Shown here: piece after piece, positions 1 to 14,000 of the stretch
Numbering within the stretch: position 1 is the stretch's first letter
How the letters are laid out: every line of letters begins with the position of its first letter
NCBI GenBank assembly: GCA_963995525.1
Contig: OZ023206.1
Coordinates: 42,205,178 to 42,269,177 of the forward strand
From: Escarpia spicata
Taxonomy: Eukaryota; Annelida; Polychaeta; Sabellida; Siboglinidae
DNA: 64,000 bases
Direction of reading: 5' to 3'
Made by a program: the position numbers and the translations under genes
The notes under the pieces: model-generated
What the model saw: only the letters and a program-made list of their open reading frames with translations
The model's database searches: none
Told to the model about the DNA's origin: nothing

Positions 1-249
1 CATGGGACATGTTTGTCTCGTGAGTACTGAATGTACTGCTGCTTTAGACACGATAAAACATCAAATGGGGATGATTTTTCACACCTATGACTTACGTAAT
101 ATGTTCTTGTAACTTACGTGACGGAGATAAAACGGTAACATGCATTCCCATTTGTGGTTAATCTAGTTATGTGTGTAGTTTGATATCAGTCTAGCCTTCG
201 TGAAGATTTGTAACATGCAAAACATCTATTTGGGGTAAGACCACATTAA

Positions 250-255
250 GGATCC
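250..255 (+). other. BamHI site, present once per unit
   Basis: GGATCC lies at unit position 250 in this first unit and recurs at the matching place in nearly all others. I noticed only three units without it: GGGTCC at 13276, AGATCC at 43586 and GGATCA at 62811. Digestion would therefore give a strong ladder at about 326 bp. Confidence 0.95.
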
Positions 256-1303
256 GTCCGCCGAAAAAAGTCCACTTAAAATACCGTTAAGCTGTGATAT
301 GCATAAATTGTGTTAGAACACTTTGACATGGGACATGTTTGTCTTGTGAGTACTGAATGTACTGCTGCTTTAGACAAGATAAAACATCAAACGGGGATGA
401 GTTTTCACACCTATAACTTACGTAAGATGTTCTTGTAAATTACGTGACGGAGATAAAACGGTAACATGCATTCCCATTTGTGGTTAATCTAGTTATGTGT
501 GTAGCTTGATATCAGTCTAGCCTTCGTGAAGATTTGTAACATGCAAAACATCTATTTGGGGTAAGACCACATTAAGGATCCGTCCGCCAAAAAAGTGGAC
601 TTAAAATACCGTTATGCTGTGATATGCATAAATGTTGTTAGAACACTTTGACATGGGACATGTTTGTCTCGTGAGTACTGAATGTACTGCTGCTTTAGAC
701 AAGATAAAACATCAAATGGGGATGAGTTTTCACACCTATAACTTACGTAATATGTTCTTGTAACTTAAGTGACGGAGATAAAACGGTAACATGCATTCCC
801 ATTTGTGGTTAATCTAGTTATGTGTGTAGCTTGATATCAGTCTAGCCTTCGTGAAGATTTGTAACATGCAAAACATATATTTCGGGTAAGACCACATTAA
901 GGATCCGTCCGCCGAAAAAAGTGCACTTAAAATACCGTTATGCTGTGATATGCATATATTTTGTTCGAACACTTTGACATGGGACATGTTTGTCTCGTGA
1001 GTACTGAATGTACTGCTGCTTTAGGCAAGATAAAACATCAAATGGGGATGAGTTTTAACACCTATAACTTACGTAATATGTTCTTGTAACTTACGTGACG
1101 GAGATAAAACGGTAACATGCATTCCCATTTGTGATTAATCTAGTTATGTGTGTAGCTTGATATCAGTCTAGCCTTCGTGAAGATTTGTAACATGCAAAAC
1201 ATATATTTGGGGTAAGACCACATTAAGGATCCGTCCGCCGAAAAAAGTCCACTTAAAATACCGTTAAGCTGTGATATGCATAAATTGTGTTAGAACACTT
1301 TGA

Positions 1304-1629
1304 CATGGGACATGTTTGTCTCGTGAGTACTGAATGTACTGCTGCTTTAGACAAGATAAAACATCAAACGGGGATGAGTTTTCACACCTATAACTTACGT
1401 AATATGTTCTTGTAAATTACGTGACGGAGATAAAACGGTAACATGCATTCCCATTTGTGGTTAATCTAGTTATGTGTGTAGCTTGATATCAGTCTAGCCT
1501 TCGTGAAGATTTGTAACATGCAAAACATATATTTCGGGTAAGACCACATTAAGGATCCGTCCGCCGAAAAAAGTGCACTTAAAATACCGTTATGCTGTGA
1601 TATGCATATATTTTGTTCGAACACTTTGA
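1304..1629 (+). repeat. B/C chimeric unit
   Basis: The front has the type B markers caaacgggg and gtaaattacg; the back has the type C markers tttcggg, gtgcac and tatattttg. The switch lies between about unit positions 115 and 230. It stands where a B unit followed by C is expected, so an exchange that removed one unit length explains it. Confidence 0.85.
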
Positions 1630-3258
1630 CATGGGACATGTTTGTCTCGTGAGTACTGAATGTACTGCTGCTTTAGGCAAGATAAAACATCAAATGGGGA
1701 TGAGTTTTAACACCTATAACTTACGTAATATGTTCTTGTAACTTACGTGACGGAGATAAAACGGTAACATGCATTCCCATTTGTGATTAATCTAGTTATG
1801 TGTGTAGCTTGATATCAGTCTAGCCTTCGTGAAGATTTGTAACATGCAAAACATATATTTGGGGTAAGACCACATTAAGGATCCGTCCGCCGAAAAAAGT
1901 CCACTTAAAATACCGTTATGCTGTGATATGCATAAATTTTGTTCGAACACTTTGACATGGGACATGTTTGTCTCGTGAGTACTGAATGTACTGCTGCTTT
2001 AGACAAGATAAAACATCAAATGGGGATGAGTTTTCACACCTATAACTTACGTAATATGTTCTTTTAACTTACGTGACGGAGATAAAACGGTAACATGCAT
2101 TCCCATTTGTGGTTAATCTAGTTATGTGTGTAGCTTGATATCAGTCTAGCCTTCGTGAAGATTTGTAACATGCAAAACATCTATTTGGGGTAAGACCACA
2201 TTAAGGATCCGTCCGCCGAAAATAGTTCACTTAAAATACCGTTATGCTATGATATGCATAAATTGTGTTCGAACACTTTGACATGGGACATGTTTGTCTC
2301 GTGAGTACTGAATGTACTGCTGCTTTAGACAAGATAAAACATCAAATGGGGATGAGTTTTCACACCTATAACTTACGTAATATGTTCTTGTAACTTACGT
2401 GACGGATATAAAACGGTAACATGCATTCCCATGTGTGGTTAATCTAGTTATATGTGTAGCTTGATATCAGTCTAGCCTTCGTGAAGATTTGTAACATGCA
2501 AAACATCTATTTGGGGTAAGACCACATTAAGGATCCGTCCGCCGAAAAAAGTGCACTTAAAATACCGTTATGCTGTGATATGCATATATTTTGTTCGAAC
2601 ACTTTGACATGGGACATGTTTGTCTCGTGAGTACTGAATGTACTGCTGCTTTAGGCAAGATAAAACATCAAATGGGGATGAGTTTTAACACCTATAACTT
2701 ACGTAATATGTTCTTGTAACTTACGTGACGGAGATAAAACGGTAAAATGCATTCCCATTTGTGATTAATCTAGTTATGTGTGTAGCTTGATATCAGTCTA
2801 GCCTTCGTGAAGATTTGTAACATGCAAAACATATATTTGGGGTAAGACCACATTAAGGATCCGTCCGCCGAAAAAAGTCCACTTAAAATACCGTTAAGCT
2901 GTGATATGCATAAATTGTGTTAGAACACTTTGACATGGGACATGTTTGTCTCGTGAGTACTGAATGTACTGCTGCTTTAGACAAGATAAAACATCAAACG
3001 GGGATGAGTTTTCACACCTATAACTTACGTAATATGTTCTTGTAAATTACGTGACGGAGATAAAACGGTAACATGCATTCCCATTTGTGGTTAATCTAGT
3101 TATGTGTGTAGCTTGATATCAGTCTAGCCTTCGTGAAGATTTGTAACATGCAAAACATCTATTTGGGGTAAGACCACATTAAGGATCCGTCCGCCAAAAA
3201 AGTGGACTTAAAATACCGTTATGCTGTGATATGCATAAATGTTGTTAGAACACTTTGA

Positions 3259-3577
3259 CATGGGACATGTTTGTCTCGTGAGTACTGAATGTACTGCTGC
3301 TTTAGACAAGATAAAACATCAAATGGGGATGAGTTTTCACACCTATAACTTACGTAATATGTTCTTGTAACTTACGTGACGGATATAAAACGGTAACATG
3401 CATTCCCATGTGTGGTTAATCTAGTGTAGCTTGATATCAGTCTAGCCTTCGTGAAGATTTGTAACATGCAAAACATCTATTTGGGGTAAGACCACATTAA
3501 GGATCCGTCCGCCGAAAATAGTTCACTTAAAATACCGTTATGCTATGATATGCATAAATTGTGTTCGAACACTTTGA
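3259..3577 (+). repeat. 319-bp unit with a 7-bp internal deletion
   Basis: This E2-type unit reads ctagtgtagc where other E units read ctagttatatgtgtagc, a loss of seven bases near 3425. It is the only unit in the window that departs from 325 or 326 bp. A short GT on both sides of the gap would fit slippage. Confidence 0.95.
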
Positions 3578-4880
3578 CATGGGACATGTTTGTCTCGTGA
3601 GTACTGAATGTACTGCTGCTTTAGACAAGATAAAACATCAAATGGGGATGAGTTTTCACACCTATAACTTACGTAATATGTTCTTGTAACTTACGTGACG
3701 GATATAAAACGGTAACATGCATTCCCATGTGTGGTTAATCTAGTTATATGTGTAGCTTGATATCAGTCTAGCCTTCGTGAAGATTTGTAACATGCAAAAC
3801 ATCTATTTGGGGTAAGACCACATTAAGGATCCGTCCGCCGAAAAAAGTGCACTTAAAATACCGTTATGCTGTGATATGCATATATTTTGTTCGAACACTT
3901 TGACATGGGACATGTTTGTCTCGTGAGTACTGAATGTACTGCTGCTTTAGGCAAGATAAAACATCAAATGGGGATGAGTTTTAACACCTATAACTTACGT
4001 AATATGTTCTTGTAACTTACGTGACGGAGATAAAACGGTAACATGCATTCCCATTTGTGATTAATCTAGTTATGTGTGTAGCTTGATATCAGTCTAGCCT
4101 TCGTGAAGATTTGTAACATGCAAAACATATATTTGGGGTAAGACCACATTAAGGATCCGTCCGCCGAAAAAAGTCCACTTAAAATACCGTTAAGCTGTGA
4201 TATGGATAAATGGTGTTAGAACACTTTGACATGGGACATGTTTGTCTCGTGAGTACTGAATGTACTGCTGCTTTAGACAAGATAAAACATCAAACGGGGA
4301 TGAGTTTTCACACCTATAACTTACGTAATATGTTCTTGTAAATTACGTGACGGAGATAAAACGGTAACATGCATTCCCATTTGTGGTTAATCTAGTTATG
4401 TGTGTAGCTTGATATCAGTCTAGCCTTCGTGAAGATTTGTAACATGCAAAACATCTATTTGGGGTAAGACCACATTAAGGATCCGTCCGCCAAAAAAGTG
4501 GACTTAAAATACCGTTATGCTGTGATATGCATAAATGTTGTTAGAACACTTTGACATGGGACATGTTTGTCTCGTGAGTACTGAATGTACTGCTGCTTTA
4601 GACAAGATAAAACATCAAATGGGGATGAGTTTTCACACCTATAACTTACGTAATATGTTCTTGTAACTTACGTGACGGATATAAAACGGTAACATGCATT
4701 CCCATGTGTGGTTAATCTAGTTATATGTGTAGCTTGATATCAGTCTAGCCTTCGTGAAGATTTGTAACATGCAAAACATCTATTTGGGGTAAGACCACAT
4801 TAAGGATCCGTCCGCCGAAAAAAGTGCACTTAAAATACCGTTATGCTGTGATATGCATATATTTTGTTCGAACACTTTGA

Positions 4881-7800
4881 CATGGGACATGTTTGTCTCG
4901 TGAGTACTGAATGTACTGCTGCTTTAGGCAAGATAAAACATCAAATGGGGATGAGTTTTAACACCTATAACTTACGTAATATGTTCTTGTAACTTACGTG
5001 ACGGAGATAAAACGGTAACATGCATTCCCATTTGTGATTAATCTAGTTATGTGTGTAGCGTGATATCAGTCTAGCCTTCGTGAAGATTTGTAACATGCAA
5101 AACATATATTTGGGGTAAGACCACATTAAGGATCCGTCCGCCGAAAAAAGTCCACTTAAAATACCGTTAAGCTGTGATATGCATAAATGGTGTTAGAACA
5201 CTTTGACATGGGACATGTTTGTCTCGTGAGTACTGAATGTACTGCTGCTTTAGACAAGATAAAACATCAAACGGGGATGAGTTTTCACACCTATAACTTA
5301 CGTAATATGTTCTTGTAAATTACGTGACGGAGATAAAACGGTAACATGCATTCCCATTTGTGGTTAATCTAGTTATGTGTGTAGCTTGATATCAGTCTAG
5401 CCTTCGTGAAGATTTGTAACATGCAAAACATCTATTTGGGGTAAGACCACATTAAGGATCCGTCCGCCAAAAAAGTGGACTTAAAATACCGTTATGCTGT
5501 GATATGCATAAATGTTGTTAGAACACTTTGACATGGGACATGTTTGTCTCGTGAGTACTGAATGTACTGCTGCTTTAGACAAGATAAAACATCAAATGGG
5601 GATGAGTTTTCACACCTATAACTTACGTAATATGTTCTTGTAACTTAAGTGACGGAGATAAAACGGTAACATGCATTCCCATTTGTGGTTAATCTAGTTA
5701 TGTGTGTAGCTTGATATCAGTCTAGCCTTCGTGAAGATTTGTAACATGCAAAACATATATTTCGGGTAAGACCACATTAAGGATCCGTCCGCCGAAAAAA
5801 GTGCACTTAAAATACCGTTATGCTGTGATATGCATATATTTTGTTCGAACACTTTGACATGGGACATGTTTGTCTCGTGAGTACTGAATGTACTGCTGCT
5901 TTAGGCAAGATAAAACATCAAATGGGGATGAGTTTTAACACCTATAACTTACGTAATATGTTCTTGTAACTTACGTGACGGAGATAAAACGGTAACATGC
6001 ATTCCCATTTGTGATTAATCTAGTTATGTGTGTAGCTTGATATCAGTCTAGCCTTCGTGAAGATTTGTAACATGCAAAACATATATTTGGGGTAAGACCA
6101 CATTAAGGATCCGTCCGCCGAAAAAAGTCCACTTAAAATACCGTTATGCTGTGATATGCATAAATTTTGTTCGAACACTTTGACATGGGACATGTTTGTC
6201 TCGTGAGTACTGAATGTACTGCTGCTTTAGACAAGATAAAACATCAAATGGGGATGAGTTTTCACACCTATAACTTACGTAATATGTTCTTGTAACTTAC
6301 GTGACGGATATAAAACGGTAACATGCATTCCCATGTGTGGTTAATCTAGTTATATGTGTAGCTTGATATCAGTCTAGCCTTCGTGAAGATTTGTAACATG
6401 CAAAACATCTATTTGGGGTAAGACCACATTAAGGATCCGTCCGCCGAAAAAAGTGCACTTAAAATACCGTTATGCTGTGATATTCATATATTTTGTTCGA
6501 ACAATTTGACATGGGACATGTTTGTCTCGTGAGTACTGAATGTACTGCTGCTTTAGGCAAGATAAAACATCAAATGGGGATGAGTTTTAACACCTATAAC
6601 TTACGTAATATGTTCTTGTAACTTACGTGACGGAGATAAAACGGTAACATGCATTCCCATTTGTGATTAATCTAGTTATGTGTGTAGCTTGATATCAGTC
6701 TAGCCTTCGTGAAGATTTGTAACATGCAAAACATCTATTTGGGGTAAGACCACATTAAGGATCCGTCCGCCAAAAAAGTGGACTTAAAATACCGTTATGC
6801 TGTGATATGCATAAATGTTGTTAGAACACTTTGACATGGGACATGTTTGTCTCGTGAGTACTGAATGTACTGCTGCTTTAGACAAGATAAAACATCAAAT
6901 GGGGATGAGTTTTCACACCTATAACTTACGTAATATGTTCTTGTAACTTAAGTGACGGAGATAAAACGGTAACATGCATTCCCATTTGTGGTTAATCTAG
7001 TTATGTGTGTAGCTTGATATCAGTCTAGCCTTCGTGAAGATTTGTAACATGCAAAACATATATTTCGGGTAAGACCACATTAAGGATCCGTCCGCCGAAA
7101 AAAGTGCACTTAAAATACCGTTATGCTGTGATATGCATATATTTTGTTCGAACACTTTGACATGGGACATGTTTGTCTCGTGAGTACTGAATGTACTGCT
7201 GCTTTAGGCAAGATAAAACATCAAATGGGGATGAGTTTTAACACCTATAACTTACGTAATATGTTCTTGTAACTTACGTGACGGAGATAAAACGGTAACA
7301 TGCATTCCCATTTGTGATTAATCTAGTTATGTGTGTAGCTTGATATCAGTCTAGCCTTCGTGAAGATTTGTAACATGCAAAACATCTATTTGGGGTAAGA
7401 CCACATTAAGGATCCGTCCGCCAAAAAAGTGGACTTAAAATACCGTTATGCTGTGATATGCATAAATGTTGTTAGAACACTTTGACATGGGACATGTTTG
7501 TCTCGTGAGTACTGAATGTACTGCTGCTTTAGACAAGATAAAACATCAAATGGGGATGAGTTTTCACACCTATAACTTACGTAATATGTTCTTGTAACTT
7601 AAGTGACGGAGATAAAACGGTAACATGCATTCCCATTTGTGGTTAATCTAGTTATGTGTGTAGCTTGATATCAGTCTAGCCTTCGTGAAGATTTGTAACA
7701 TGCAAAACATATATTTCGGGTAAGACCACATTAAGGATCCGTCCGCCGAAAAAAGTGCACTTAAAATACCGTTATGCTGTGATATGCATATATTTTGTTC

Positions 7801-9767
7801 GAACACTTTGACATGGGACATGTTTGTCTCGTGAGTACTGAATGTACTGCTGCTTTAGGCAAGATAAAACATCAAATGGGGATGAGTTTTAACACCTATA
7901 ACTTACGTAATATGTTCTTGTAACTTACGTGACGGAGATAAAACGGTAACATGCATTCCCATTTGTGATTAATCTAGTTATGTGTGTAGCTTGATATCAG
8001 TCTAGCCTTCGTGAAGATTTGTAACATGCAAAACATATATTTGGGGTAAGACCACATTAAGGATCCGTCCGCCGAAAAAAGTCCACTTAAAATACCGTTA
8101 TGCTGTGATATGCATAAATTTTGTTCGAACACTTTGACATGGGACATGTTTGTCTCGTGAGTACTGAATGTACTGCTGCTTTAGACAAGATAAAACATCA
8201 AATGGGGATGAGTTTTCACACCTATAACTTACGTAATATGTTCTTTTAACTTACGTGACGGAGATAAAACGGTAACATGCATTCCCATTTGTGGTTAATC
8301 TAGTTATGTGTGTAGCTTGATATCAGTCTAGCCTTCGTGAAGATTTGTAACATGCAAAACATCTATTTGGGGTAAGACCACATTAAGGATCCGTCCGCCG
8401 AAAATAGTTCACTTAAAATACCGTTATGCTATGATATGCATAAATTGTGTTCGAACACTTTGACATGGGACATGTTTGTCTCGTGAGTACTGAATGTACT
8501 GCTGCTTTAGACAAGATAAAACATCAAATGGGGATGAGTTTTCACACCTATAACTTACGTAATATGTTCTTGTAACTTACGTGACGGATATAAAACGGTA
8601 ACATGCATTCCCATGTGTGGTTAATCTAGTTATATGTGTAGCTTGATATCAGTCTAGCCTTCGTGAAGATTTGTAACATGCAAAACATCTATTTGGGGTA
8701 AGACCACATTAAGGATCCGTCCGCCGAAAAACGTCCACTTAAAATACCGTTATGCTGTGATATGCATAAATTTTGTTCGAACACTTTGACATGGGACATG
8801 TTTGTCTCGTGAGTACTGAATGTACTGCTGCTTTAGACAAGATAAAACATCAAATGGGGATGAGTTTTCACACCTATGACTTACGTAATATGTTCTTGTA
8901 ACTTACGTGACGGAGATAAAACGGTAACATGCATTCCCATTTGTGGTTAATCTAGTTATGTGTGTAGTTTGATATCAGTCTAGCCTTCGTGAAGATTTGT
9001 AACATGCAAAACATCTATTTGGGGTAAGACCACATTAAGGATCCGTCCGCCGAAAAAAGTCAACTTAAAATACCGTTAAGCTGTGATATGCATAAATTTT
9101 GTTCGAACACTTTGACATGGGACATGTTTGTCTCGTGAGTACTGAATGTACTGCTGCTTTAGACAAGATAAAACATCAAACGGGGATGAGTTTTCACACC
9201 TGTAACTTACGTAATATGTTCTTGTAACTTACGTGACGGAGATAAAACGGTAACATGCATTCCCATTTGTGGCTAATCTAGTTATGTGTGTAGCTTGATA
9301 TCAGTCTAGCCTTCGTGAAGATTTGTAACATGCAAAACATATATTTGGGGTAAGACCACATTAAGGATCCGTCCGCCGAAAAAAGTGCACTTAAAATACC
9401 GTTATGCTGTGATATGCATATATTTTGTTCGAACACTTTGACATGGGACATGTTTGTCTCGTGAGTACTGAATGTACTGCTGCTTTAGACAAGATAAAAC
9501 ATCAAATGGGGATGAGTTTTCACACCTATAACTTACGTAATATGTTCTTGTAACTTACGTGACGGATATAAAACGGTAACATGCATTCCCATGTGTGGTT
9601 AATCTAGTTATATGTGTAGCTTGATATCAGTCTAGCCTTCGTGAAGATTTGTAACATGCAAAACATCTATTTGGGGTAAGACCACATTAAGGATCCGTCC
9701 GCCGAAAATAGTTCACTTAAAATACCGTTATGCTATGATATGCATAAATTGTGTTCGAACACTTTGA
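4881..9767 (+). repeat. Domain I higher-order repeat, copy 1 (15 units)
   Basis: Order: A1 4881, B 5207, C 5532, A2 5858, E1 6184, A3 6510, C 6835, A3 7161, C 7486, A2 7812, D 8138, E3 8464, F 8790, G 9116, E2 9442. It equals the 13-unit repeat A1-B-C-A2-E1-A3-C-A2-D-E3-F-G-E2 with one extra A3-C pair (651-bp shift), a simple tandem doubling of two units. Private changes include gtagcgtgat in the first unit, gatattcata in the E1 unit and gaaaaacgtcc in E3. Confidence 0.85.
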
Positions 9768-11071
9768 CATGGGACATGTTTGTCTCGTGAGTACTGAATG
9801 TACTGCTGCTTTAGACAAGATAAAACATCAAATGGGGATGAGTTTTCACACCTATAACTTACGTAATATGTTCTTGTAAATTACGTGACGGAGATAAAAC
9901 GGTAACATGCATTCCCATTTGTGGTTAATCTAGTTATGTGTGTAGCTTGATATCAGTTTAGCCTTCGTGAAGATTTGTAACATGCAAAACATATATTTAG
10001 GGTAAGACCACATTAAGGATCCGTCCGCCGAAAAAAGTGCACTTAAAATACCGTTATGCTGTGATATGCATATATTTTGTTCGAACACTTTGACATGGGA
10101 CATGTTTGTCTCGTGAGTACTGAATGTACTGCTGCTTTAGGCAAGATAAAACATCAAATGGGGATGAGTTTTAACACCTATAACTTACGTAATATGTTCT
10201 TGTAACTTACGTGACGGAGATAAAACGGTAACATGCATTCCCATTTGTGATTAATCTAGTTATGTGTGTAGCTTGATATCAGTCTAGCCTTCGTGAAGAT
10301 TTGTAACATGCAAAACATATATTTGGGGTAAGACCACATTAAGGATCCGTCCGCCGAAAAAAGTCCACTTAAAATACCGTTATGCTGTGATATGCATAAA
10401 TTTTGTTCGAACACTTTGACATGGGACATGTTTGTCTCGTGAGTACTGAATGTAATGCTGCTTTAGACAAGATAAAACATCAAATGGGGATGAGTTTTCA
10501 CACCTATAACTTACGTAATATGTTCTTTTAACTTACGTGACGGAGATAAAACGGTAACATGCATTCCCATTTGTGGTTAATCTAGTTATGTGTGTAGCTT
10601 GATATCAGTCTAGCCTTCGTGAAGATTTGTAACATGCAAAACATCTATTTGGGGTAAGACCACATTAAGGATCCGTCCGCCGAAAATAGTTCACTTAAAA
10701 TACCGTTATGCTATGATATGCATAAATTGTGTTCGAACACTTTGACATGGGACATGTTTGTCTCGTGAGTACTGAATGTACTGCTGCTTTAGACAAGATA
10801 AAACATCAAATGGGGATGAGTTTTCACACCTATAACTTACGTAATATGTTCTTGTAACTTACGTGACGGATATAAAACGGTAACATGCATTCCCATGTGT
10901 GGTTAATCTAGTTATATGTGTAGCTTGATATCAGTCTAGCCTTCGTGAAGATTTGTAACATGCAAAACATCTATTTGGGGTAAGACCACATTAAGGATCC
11001 GTCCGCCGAAAAAAGTGCACTTAAAATACCGTTATGCTGTGATATGCATATATTTTGTTCGAACACTTTGA
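9768..11071 (+). repeat. Four-unit linker block
   Basis: Order: mixed unit 9768, A2 10094, D 10420, E1 10746. The first unit joins caaatgggg, the type B marker gtaaattacg and a gtgcac end, with a private tttaggg, so it is a mosaic of at least two types. The other three repeat the A2-D-E order seen inside the surrounding higher-order repeats. Confidence 0.8.
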
Positions 11072-14000
11072 CATGGGACATGTTTGTCTCGTGAGTACTG
11101 AATGTACTGCTGCTTTAGGCAAGATAAAACATCAAATGGGGATGAGTTTTAACACCTATAACTTACGTAATATGTTCTTGTAACTTACGTGACGGAGATA
11201 AAACGGTAACATGCATTCCCATTTGTGATTAATCTAGTTATGTGTGTAGCTTGATATCAGTCTAGCCTTCGTGAAGATTTGTAACATGCAAAACATATAT
11301 TTGGGGTAAGACCACATTAAGGATCCGTCCGCCGAAAAAAGTCCACTTAAAATACCGTTAAGCTGTGATATGCATAAATTGTGTTAGAACACTTTGACAT
11401 GGGACATGTTTGTCTCGTGAGTACTGAATGTACTGCTGCTTTAGACAAGATAAAACATCAAACGGGGATGAGTTTTCACACCTATAACTTACGTAATATG
11501 TTCTTGTAAATTACGTGACGGAGATAAAACGGTAACATGCATTCCCATTTGTGGTTAATCTAGTTATGTGTGTAGCTTGATATCAGTCTAGCCTTCGTGA
11601 AGATTTGTAACATGCAAAACATCTATTTGGGGTAAGACCACATTAAGGATCCGTCCGCCAAAAAAGTGGACTTAAAATACCGTTATGCTGTGATATGCAT
11701 AAATGTTGTTACAACACTTTGACATGGGACATGTTTGTCTCGTGAGTACTGAATGTACTGCTGCTTTAGACAAGATAAAACATCAAATGGGGATGAGTTT
11801 TCACACCTATAACTTACGTAATATGTTCTTGTAACTTAAGTGACGGAGATAAAACGGTAACATGCATTCCCATTTGTGGTTAATCTAGTTATGTGTGTAG
11901 CTTGATATCAGTCTAGCCTTCGTGAAGATTTGTAACATGCAAAACATATATTTCGGGTAAGACCACATTAAGGATCCGTCCGCCGAAAAAAGTGCACTTA
12001 AAATACCGTTATGCTGTGATATGCACATATTTTGTTCGAACACTTTGACATGGGACATGTTTGTCTCGTGAGTACTGAATGTACTGCTGCTTTAGGCAAG
12101 ATAAAACATCAAATGGGGATGAGTTTTAACACCTATAACTTACGTAATATGTTCTTGTAACTTACGTGACGGAGATAAAACGGTAACATGCATTCCCATT
12201 TGTGATTAATCTAGTTATGTGTGTAGCTTGATATCAGTCTAGCCTTCGTGAAGATTTGTAACATGCAAAACATATATTTGGGGTAAGACCACATTAAGGA
12301 TCCGTCCGCCGAAAAAAGTCCACTTAAAATACCGTTATGCTGTGATATGCATAAATTTTGTTCGAACACTTTGACATGGGACATGTTTGTCTCGTGAGTA
12401 CTGAATGTACTGCTGCTTTAGACAAGATAAAACATCAAATGGGGATGAGTTTTCACACCTATAACTTACGTAATATGTTCTTTTAACTTACGTGACGGAG
12501 ATAAAACGGTAACATGCATTCCCATTTGTGGTTAATCTAGTTATGTGTGTAGCTTGATATCAGTCTAGCCTTCGTGAAGATTTGTAACATGCAAAACATC
12601 TATTTGGGGTAAGACCACATTAAGGATCCGTCCGCCGAAAATAGTTCACTTAAAATACCGTTATGCTATGATATGCATAAATTGTGTTCGAACACTTTGA
12701 CATGGGACATGTTTGTCTCGTGAGTACTGAATGTACTGCTGCTTTAGACAAGATAAAACATCAAATAGGGATGAGTTTTCACACCTATAACTTACGTAAT
12801 ATGTTCTTGTAACTTACGTGACGGATATAAAACGGTAACATGCATTCCCATGTGTGGTTAATCTAGTTATATGTGTAGCTTGATATCAGTCTAGCCTTCG
12901 TGAAGATTTGTAACATGCAAAACATCTATTTGGGGTAAGACCACATTAAGGATCCGTCCGCCGAAAATAGTTCACTTAAAATACCGTTATGCTATGATAT
13001 GCATAAATTGTGTTCGAACACTTTGACATGGGACATGTTTGTCTCGTGAGTACTGAATGTACTGCTGCTTTAGACAAGATAAAACATCAAATGGGGATGA
13101 GTTTTCACACCTATAACTTACGTAATATGTTCTTGTAACTTACGTGACGGATATAAAACGGTAACATGCATTCCCATGTGTGGTTAATCTAGTTATATGT
13201 GTAGCTTGATATCAGTCTAGCCTTCGTGAAGATTTGTAACATGCAAAACATCTATTTGGGGTAAGACCACATTAAGGGTCCGTCCGCCGAAAAAAGTGCA
13301 CTTAAAATACCGTTATGCTGTGATATGCATATATTTTGTTCGAACACTTTGACATGGGACATGTTTGTCTCGTGAGTACTGAATGTACTGCTGCTTTAGG
13401 CAAGATAAAACATCAAATGGGGATGAGTTTTAACACCTATAACTTACGTAATATGTTCTTGTAACTTACGTGACGGAGATAAAACGGTAACATGCATTCC
13501 CATTTGTGATTAATCTAGTTATGTGTGTAGCTTGATATCAGTCTAGCCTTCGTGAAGATTTGTAACATGCAAAACATATATTTGGGGTAAGACCACATTA
13601 AGGATCCGTCCGCCGAAAAAAGTCCACTTAAAATACCGTTAAGCTGTGATATGCATAAATGGTGTTAGAACACTTTGACATGGGACATGTTTGTCTCGTG
13701 AGTACTGAATGTACTGCTGCTTTAGACAAGATAAAACATCAAATGGGGATGAGTTTTCACACCTATAACTTACGTAATATGTTCTTGTAACTTAAGTGAC
13801 GGAGATAAAACGGTAACATGCATTCCCATTTGTGGTTAATCTAGTTATGTGTGTAGCTTGATATCAGTCTAGCCTTCGTGAAGATTTGTAACATGCAAAA
13901 CATATATTTCGGGTAAGACCACATTAAGGATCCGTCCGCCGAAAAAAGTGCACTTAAAATACCGTTATGCTGTGATATGCATATATTTTGTTCGAACACT

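Larger units (their letters stand above)
1..4880 (+). repeat. Irregular left block with E1-A1-B trimers
   Basis: Unit order by start: 1 F-like (F body with an A1 end), 327 B, 652 C, 978 A1, 1304 B/C chimera, 1630 A2, 1956 D, 2282 E1, 2608 A1, 2934 B, 3259 E2 with a deletion, 3578 E1, 3904 A1, 4230 B, 4555 E1. The triplet E1-A1-B occurs at 2282, 3578 and again from 4555 into the next block, the last two in direct tandem with a 977-bp shift. This is a scrambled derivative of the longer higher-order repeat seen to its right. The first unit has private changes (gatgattttt, agacacgat). Confidence 0.85.

Noticed and set aside
3259..3577. The 319-bp unit as an insertion or recombination site
   Set aside because: It is a simple seven-base loss within an otherwise normal E2 unit; the neighbouring units are intact and in the usual orientation.
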